Position numbers and translations under genes: made by a program | Part shown: piece after piece, positions 59,021 to 64,000 of the stretch | Position numbering within the stretch: the first letter of the stretch is position 1 | How the letters are laid out: every line of letters starts with the position of its first letter | Notes under the pieces: model-generated | Database searches by the model: none | Seen by the model: only the letters and a program-made list of their open reading frames with translations | What the model was told of the DNA's origin: nothing | Assembly: GCA_964619585.1 (NCBI GenBank) | Contig: CAZUCO010000003.1 | Location: 62,001-126,000 of the forward strand | Reading direction: 5' to 3' | Length of the DNA stretch: 64,000 bases | DNA from: JASLCR01 sp964619585 | GTDB taxonomy: Bacteria > Patescibacteriota > Saccharimonadia > Saccharimonadales > Saccharimonadaceae

Positions 59021-61570
59021 ATGAAGCTAGCAAAAGCCTATACCCCTGATCAGTACGAACCAACAGCTTATGCATTGTGGGAAACCGCAGATGCCTTTGC
59101 ACCAACCGGTGAAGGTGAGCCATATGGTGTTGTTATGCCACCGCCAAATGCCAATGGTAACCTCCATATTGGTCATGCGCTCGACATGAGCCTCAAAGAT
59201 ATCCTTGTTCGTCACCAGCGTATGAAAGGGAAAGATGCTCTCTTTATTCCAGGCGCCGACCATGCAGGATTCGAAACATGGGTCGTTTACGAGAAGGAGC
59301 TAGAGAAGCAAGGCAAGAGCCGGTTCGATTTTTCACGTGAGCAACTCTATAGCCAGATCTGGAACTTTGTCGAAGCAAGACGGGGTGATATGGAGCTCCA
59401 ACTTCGTGCACTTGGACTCAGTGCAGACTGGAAAAATCTCGTTTTTACACTCGATGAAAAGGTAATTAGTACTGTCTATCAGACCTTCAAACAGCTCTGG
59501 GATGATAATCTCGTTTACAGGGGTAAGCGTATCGTTAACTACTGTACAGTTCACCAGACAGGGTTTGCCGATATTGAAGTAGACCACAAGGCAGAGAAGG
59601 GCACACTATGGAAGATAGCGTATCCGTCAGTTGATCAAGTTACCGAAATTGTCGTTGCCACATCTCGTCCAGAGACAATGCTGGGTGATGTCGCCGTAGC
59701 CGTCCACCCTGATGATGAACGCTACAAGCATCTCATCGGCACCCACGTTCTTCTCCCGATAGTGGAGAAGGAAATCCCTGTCATTGCCGATGACTACGTT
59801 GACCCTTCATTTGGCACAGGTGCAGTCAAGGTTACCCCTGCCCATGACCCTAACGATTTCGAAATAGGGGAGCGACATAATCTCGAGAAGATCCGTGTCA
59901 TTGATTTTGACGGGCATATGATCAATGTCCCAAGCCAGTTTGCTGGTCTTACCGTCTCAGAAGCACGCAAGCGAGTCCTCGGCGCGCTCGAAGCGGCTGA
60001 GCTTACTAGAGGCGAAGAGGCTATTGAGCATAGCGTTGGTCACTGCTATAAGTGCGGCAGCGTTATCGAACCTATGCTTAAAGAACAATGGTTCTTACGT
60101 ATGAAACCGCTCGCCGAACGGGCTACACAGGCACTCGAGAGTGGTGAGGTCACTTTTTACCCTGCTTCTCGTAAGCGCGTACTCTTGCAGTACCTCGAGG
60201 GGATTAAAGACTGGAACCTTTCTCGTCAGATCCCATGGGGCATTCCTATCCCAGCATTTCAAAATACGGCCGATCCAAACGATTGGATCTTCAACGAGCA
60301 AGTTGAAGAAGAAACAGTTGTCATTGATGGAAAGACATATCAAAGAGAAGAAGACACGTTTGATACTTGGTTCTCAAGCGGGCAATGGCCTTACATCGTT
60401 ACTGACGCTACAACAAACGGCGACCTTAGTCGATTCTATCCAAGCAGTGTTATGGAAACAGGAACAGATCTACTCGATCGCTGGGTAGCCCGCATGATCA
60501 TGCTTGGCCTCTATCGTACCGATCAGGTACCGTTTAACGACGTCTACCTCCATGGAATGGTAAATGATGAACACAACCAAAAGATGAGCAAGTCGAAGGG
60601 AAATGTCATCAACCCAATGGAAAAGATCGCTGAGTACGGCTCTGATGCTCTGCGACTAGGTATTATTGCCAATCGTTCCGCAGCACAAAATCAAGCTTTC
60701 TCTGAAAGTTCACTCGTAGCAGGTCGTAACTTCTGCAACAAACTCTGGAACGTTGCCCGTTTTGTCGAAGGCAAACTTGGCGACAACTACCAGCTCAAGG
60801 CTCCTGCACCTCAGTCGCTTGCCGATCACTGGATCATCAGTGAGCTTACTCAGGCGAGCGAAAAAATCTCAACCCAACTTGAGCAATACCGCTTTGCCGA
60901 GGCCGCTGAGACGATGTATCACACCATCTGGAGTAGTCTCGCCGACTGGTATATCGAGGCGAGCAAGACTGCTCTCAATCAAGACATGCTAGCATGGGCG
61001 CTCACTACCAGCCTCAAGTTAGCTCATCCATTTGCTCCGTTTGTCACCGAGACTATATGGCAAACACTACCATGGTGTGACGATCTTTTGATCCGCGAAA
61101 CATGGCCAGAAGCATTTGAGTTCAACGAGATTGCAGCAAATGAATTCAGTCGAATACAAGAGTTCATTAGTGAGATACGTTTTGTCATGAATGACCTTCC
61201 GGGTAACGGTACGTATCCGCTCCTTTATGGCAGCGATAGCTTGGTCGAAGACAACACCGCTCTTATTCAGGCCCTGACGCGCGTAAAAAGTATTACTCAC
61301 ACTGACCAACCACGTGGGCTTCGACTGGCAAACTCAGGCAGGGAAGCATGGCTCGACATTGACACAGAGACCATCTACGAGCACCAGTCAAACCTTGAGG
61401 TACGACTCGCAGAAGCCCGTAACAAGATCGCGTCACTCCAAGCACGTCTTACAAACGAAAATTACGTCAGCAAAGCCCCGCAGCACCTAGTCGAGGAGAC
61501 AAAAACCGAACTAGAATCGACCGAGGCTCTCGTGAACCGTCTCGAAGCAGAACTCAACGTCATCTCTTAA
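59021..61570 (+). CDS. valS: Valyl-tRNA synthetase
   Basis: 849 aa from ATG 59021. Class I motifs PPPNANGNLHIGHALDMS and QKMSKSKGNVINP; editing (CP1) domain with ATSRPETMLGDVAVAVHP and GTGAVKVTPAHDPNDF; KCGSVIEPMLKEQWFL; C-terminal coiled coil (LEVRLAEARNKIASLQARL). The adenylate pocket PGADHAGFETW differs slightly from the common bacterial PGTDHAGIATQ. It charges tRNA-Val and removes mischarged Thr. Confidence 0.96.
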   Translation: MKLAKAYTPDQYEPTAYALWETADAFAPTGEGEPYGVVMPPPNANGNLHIGHALDMSLKDILVRHQRMKGKDALFIPGADHAGFETWVVYEKELEKQGKSRFDFSREQLYSQIWNFVEARRGDMELQLRALGLSADWKNLVFTLDEKVISTVYQTFKQLWDDNLVYRGKRIVNYCTVHQTGFADIEVDHKAEKGTLWKIAYPSVDQVTEIVVATSRPETMLGDVAVAVHPDDERYKHLIGTHVLLPIVEKEIPVIADDYVDPSFGTGAVKVTPAHDPNDFEIGERHNLEKIRVIDFDGHMINVPSQFAGLTVSEARKRVLGALEAAELTRGEEAIEHSVGHCYKCGSVIEPMLKEQWFLRMKPLAERATQALESGEVTFYPASRKRVLLQYLEGIKDWNLSRQIPWGIPIPAFQNTADPNDWIFNEQVEEETVVIDGKTYQREEDTFDTWFSSGQWPYIVTDATTNGDLSRFYPSSVMETGTDLLDRWVARMIMLGLYRTDQVPFNDVYLHGMVNDEHNQKMSKSKGNVINPMEKIAEYGSDALRLGIIANRSAAQNQAFSESSLVAGRNFCNKLWNVARFVEGKLGDNYQLKAPAPQSLADHWIISELTQASEKISTQLEQYRFAEAAETMYHTIWSSLADWYIEASKTALNQDMLAWALTTSLKLAHPFAPFVTETIWQTLPWCDDLLIRETWPEAFEFNEIAANEFSRIQEFISEIRFVMNDLPGNGTYPLLYGSDSLVEDNTALIQALTRVKSITHTDQPRGLRLANSGREAWLDIDTETIYEHQSNLEVRLAEARNKIASLQARLTNENYVSKAPQHLVEETKTELESTEALVNRLEAELNVIS

Positions 61571-61935
61571 CGAGCAAGTGGTAGTTCATACACGTCAAAC
61601 GGTTGATTACCCTTTGGTGTGTATTTCTGCATCATATATTTCTTCGTACGACCATGCCTTGTTGGGAGACGTGGATTCCATGACGTGCTCTGCTGTGCTA
61701 CTCGACTAAATGAGCCAGCTTCACTATGTGTATGAGGGTCACCAGCAAGGATGAGGCTCAAGCCAATCCCTTCGTAGGCTGCAAATACAGCTAGTGGTGC
61801 CACCATCGTGGCAGTCAGGCTATCGATTTTTGTGTCGTGTACTGCGATACCAAGTATCGTAACTAATGCCACTAGTACCGAGGCAGACGAGAGGTTGCTT
61901 GAACTAAATTTATTTCGTAATGTGCTAATACTCAT
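61567..61935 (-). CDS. Small membrane protein, unknown
   Basis: 122 aa with two hydrophobic helices (SASVLVALVTILGIAV and MVAPLAVFAAYEGIGLSLIL) followed by a basic cytoplasmic tail (RLPTRHGRTKKYMMQKYTPKG). No family recognised. Overlaps the valS end by 4 nt, tail to tail. Confidence 0.65.
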   Translation of the reverse strand: MSISTLRNKFSSSNLSSASVLVALVTILGIAVHDTKIDSLTATMVAPLAVFAAYEGIGLSLILAGDPHTHSEAGSFSRVAQQSTSWNPRLPTRHGRTKKYMMQKYTPKGNQPFDVYELPLAR

Positions 61936-62020
61936 TGTTTCTTGTTTGTTTATTTTTTGATAATAACAATTACAATACTAGCACGATATTGTTTATTTGT
62001 CAATAATGTATCGTTCTATA

Positions 62021-62491
62021 TCAGTGGTGATGGTAAGCGCCACCACTGGCAATTTCCTGTGCTCGATACAACTGCTCAACCAGAAGAAGTCTCACAAGTT
62101 GATGAGGAAAAACGAGGCTCGATAGTGACCAGATCATATTTGCCCGTGAGGTTTGCGAGCCACCATACAGACGTTCATCAACACCGTAGGCGCCTCCAAT
62201 AACAAAAACAATCGGCTTGCTACTGACAAATTGCTCATCAACCAGAGTGGAAAGAGCAGGGGAGTCGAGCATTTTGCCTCGTTCATCAAGCACAACCACA
62301 TAGTCACGAGCATCAAGGCGAGATAATATACGCTCAGTCTCTTCCTGACGTGCTCTAGCACCCTCAAACGATGAATGTGGCAAAAGTACCCATTCGATAT
62401 TCCATGGCTGCTTCAGGCGCTTCTGATAGCGTTCTAGGCCTTCTTGTATCCAGCTTTCGTGTTTTTTTCCGATCGCAATAATAGTGATCAT
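62021..62491 (-). CDS. rlmH: 23S rRNA (pseudouridine1915-N3)-methyltransferase
   Basis: 156 aa, a full SPOUT methyltransferase: MITIIAIGKKHESWIQEGLERY, VVVLDERGKMLDSPAL, FVIGGAYGVDE (knot loop) and the ending LVEQLYRAQEIASGGAYHHH. It modifies helix 69 of 23S rRNA on assembled ribosomes. It begins 3 nt past the HIT gene stop, so the two form a unit. Confidence 0.96.
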   Translation of the reverse strand: MITIIAIGKKHESWIQEGLERYQKRLKQPWNIEWVLLPHSSFEGARARQEETERILSRLDARDYVVVLDERGKMLDSPALSTLVDEQFVSSKPIVFVIGGAYGVDERLYGGSQTSRANMIWSLSSLVFPHQLVRLLLVEQLYRAQEIASGGAYHHH

Positions 62492-62494
62492 TGT

Positions 62495-62887
62495 CTAGAG
62501 CCGTACTTTTTCAGCAATTGAGGCAAGTAGTTCGTGATCCGGCTCAGCATTCATATCGGGCACTTGCCGAAACTCTTCAGAGGCCGAAAAAGGGATGAGG
62601 TGAACATGAGCATGAGGCACGTCGACACCAATGATCTGTGAACCGACATACGGTACTCCCAACTTTAGCTTGAGCTGCAGTGCTATCTTTTGTACCACTT
62701 GCATAAGTCGTTGATATTCTACTTCTTCAAGATCCCACACAAACTCAACCTGACGCTTCGGTATCACTAGCGTATGCCCAGGCTGCACTGGATGGATATC
62801 CAGAAATGCAAGTACATGCTCGTCTTCGTATACCTTGTGGCTCGGTATCTCCCCGTTGATGATCTTTGTAAAGATTGAGTCTTCCAT
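62495..62887 (-). CDS. HIT family nucleotide hydrolase
   Basis: 130 aa. The histidine triad reads PHAHVHLIPF. The N-terminus SIFTKIINGEIPSHKVYEDE and PVQPGHTLVIPKR match HINT-type proteins, which hydrolyse nucleoside phosphoramidates. TATAAT (62894-62899) ends 6 nt before ATG; leaderless. Confidence 0.93.
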   Translation of the reverse strand: MEDSIFTKIINGEIPSHKVYEDEHVLAFLDIHPVQPGHTLVIPKRQVEFVWDLEEVEYQRLMQVVQKIALQLKLKLGVPYVGSQIIGVDVPHAHVHLIPFSASEEFRQVPDMNAEPDHELLASIAEKVRL

Positions 62888-63054
62888 ACAACTATTATAC
62901 CTTGAGGCTCAATGTTGAGGAACAATAGAGGTAAATACCTCTGGTGGTGTATCAATAAGATAAGTACTAAAAAATATCTTCCAATTGAGCGCAAGGCGTG
63001 CTATCGTCAAGATATGCCGTAGACCGTTCAACTAGACGAAAGAGGTGAGTCACG

Positions 63055-63810
63055 GTGAACATTTCAAGACGAAGTGTAGCGATTGCGGGAGTAGCAGGGG
63101 CAACCGCACTCGCCGCCGTAGGTCTCTCCCTCGGCGGCGGTGTGAACAACGCAGTGATGCGTGCAGGTGACGGGCTACTCAACAGCTCGACGATCAAGTG
63201 GAGCGCCGTCTTCGCTCTGATCGGAGGTCTTGTCTACCTCCTGATCAACAAGGATGCTCTCAAGCGCAAGGTCACCGAGTACGGCGAGATCAGCTTCATC
63301 GTCAAGAACGGCAAGCCGCGCCGCTACAAGCGTGGACGCAGAAAGGGCCAGCTCATCATCAGGCGGGCCGGTCAAGGGAAGAACGTCATCCCGAAGCTTC
63401 GCGATCAGGTCACCATAAGCTGGCTCCTCGAAGTACTAAACGTCGAGAATCAGGAGTGCATGTACCGGGGCAGACGTCTCGGTTACGACCTGTCCATCGA
63501 GTTCTGCCTGCCAGAAGGAGCCGATGAAGCCACCATCGAGAACCTGTGTCGAGTCGCGTTCAACTTCAGAGACACGAACCGCTACAACGAACTCGAGGGG
63601 ACCTTCAACGCTCATCTCAAGAATCGAGTCAGAGAGGTCATCCCGACCCTACTGGCTCAGTGCGATCCCGACAGCGAGGGTGTGCCAGTACTCAAGACCG
63701 ATCGGGTCAACTGGCTCTCCCTCGTTCCGCTCGAGAACCAGATCACGCTCAACTGGCTGCGAGTCAGCGTGCTCAACCCTCGATTCACTTCGCAGATCGA
63801 GATCAAGTAA
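63055..63810 (+). CDS. Membrane-associated protein on G+C-rich island C, unknown
   Basis: 251 aa from GTG 63055 with GAGGTG about 8 nt upstream. Two hydrophobic stretches near the N-terminus (VAIAGVAGATALAAVGLSLGG and WSAVFALIGGLVYLLI), then a basic loop (KPRRYKRGRRKGQLIIRR) and a folded domain of about 150 residues with mixed alpha/beta pattern. The N-terminal pattern with GGG could be a twin-Arg-less signal. Bases 63301-63360 are 37/60 G+C; third positions are mostly G/C. Function unknown; likely transferred with islands A and B. Confidence 0.65.
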   Translation: MNISRRSVAIAGVAGATALAAVGLSLGGGVNNAVMRAGDGLLNSSTIKWSAVFALIGGLVYLLINKDALKRKVTEYGEISFIVKNGKPRRYKRGRRKGQLIIRRAGQGKNVIPKLRDQVTISWLLEVLNVENQECMYRGRRLGYDLSIEFCLPEGADEATIENLCRVAFNFRDTNRYNELEGTFNAHLKNRVREVIPTLLAQCDPDSEGVPVLKTDRVNWLSLVPLENQITLNWLRVSVLNPRFTSQIEIK

Positions 63811-63821
63811 CACCCCTGGCT

Positions 63822-63844
63822 GGAGCCCCGCTCGCCGGGGGTTC
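63822..63844 (+). terminator. G+C-rich hairpin ending island C
   Basis: CCCCG-ctcgc-CGGGG directly after the island gene, followed by GTTCAGTCATATTT. Same style as the hairpins around island B, though the U tract is weak. Confidence 0.55.
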
Positions 63845-63846
63845 AG

Positions 63847-64000
63847 TCATATTTGGGCACTTGTTATTTCAAGTCTTGTCCATACTCCATCGTGATCGCT
63901 TCCTTCTCGAGGCACCATCTCTGAATTTTTTTCAACCTTCGACTCGTCCTCGATTACGACTCGCTCAAGTACGCCTGCGGCAATAGCACGCACCCTATCT
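63847..64000 (-). CDS. C-terminal fragment of a gene cut by the window edge
   Basis: Fifty sense codons are open from the right edge to a TGA at 63847-63849, reading DRVRAIAAGVLERVVIEDES and ending TRLEITSAQI. Base composition is like the main genome rather than island C. Too short to identify. Confidence 0.45.
   Translation of the reverse strand, partial: DRVRAIAAGVLERVVIEDESKVEKNSEMVPREGSDHDGVWTRLEITSAQI

Noticed and set aside
62912..63022. 36-codon basic ORF between the HIT gene and island C
   Set aside because: No ribosome site or clear promoter; the frame runs through a hairpin (AGAGGTA/TACCTCT) and could be chance.

Overview
The window looks like chromosomal DNA of a Patescibacteria/CPR bacterium, most likely a Saccharibacteria (TM7)-type genome. 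The signs are a gene-dense mid-GC genome with very short spacers, many ATGA/TAATG stop-start overlaps, several type IV pilin-like genes with small Saccharibacteria-type hypothetical proteins, and no biosynthetic clusters. TGA is used as an ordinary stop (for example polA and groS), so this is not a UGA-recoded lineage. The assignment rests on gene content and protein style only.

Layout. 1-7 kb: pnp (cut by the window edge), a pilin, an FBP zinc-finger protein, a GGDEF protein, hpt, an ABC-2 exporter and a sortase. 7-16 kb: an MFS exporter with a divergent marR and palindromic operator, rpsO, a methyltransferase-like gene, truB, a PIG-L deacetylase, a degenerate DHH protein with a Pro-rich tail, rpsT with a histone-like tail, and holA. 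16-31 kb: DNA repair and replication (mutM, polA, dnaG-rpoD), small enzymes, CapA and orn. 30.4-36.5 kb: msrB-gdhA, a flavin reductase, mscL and argS, interrupted by two G+C-rich islands. 36.8-46.7 kb: two pilins, pyrG, an RNase H, an XRE repressor with operator, mntH, and an unusual ribonucleotide reductase operon. 47-53 kb: a pilin/beta-propeller fusion, an ankyrin protein, tRNA-Ser(GGA), a MacB-like ABC pair and a sugar-phosphate isomerase pair. 53-64 kb: groESL with CIRCE, a FemX-like enzyme, a MurE-like ligase, tsaD, valS, rlmH, a HIT protein, a third G+C-rich island and a cut gene.

Main observations. (1) The reductase operon encodes a NrdA without its C-terminal redox cysteines; a separate 52-residue ORF ending in C-x2-C follows in the same frame after two stop codons. 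The NrdB beside it has the ligand set and Phe of class Ic (Mn/Fe, Chlamydia-type) subunits. (2) About twenty genes start 6-8 nt after a -10 hexamer, so leaderless mRNAs are probably a major expression mode. (3) DnaG has lost all four zinc ligands, PolA its proofreading residues, and a DHH-family protein its catalytic residues. (4) Three G+C-rich cassettes use strong Shine-Dalgarno sites and G+C-rich hairpins unlike their surroundings. (5) Several very short genes sit inside operons through stop-start overlaps, including membrane peptides in groESL and beside yecM.
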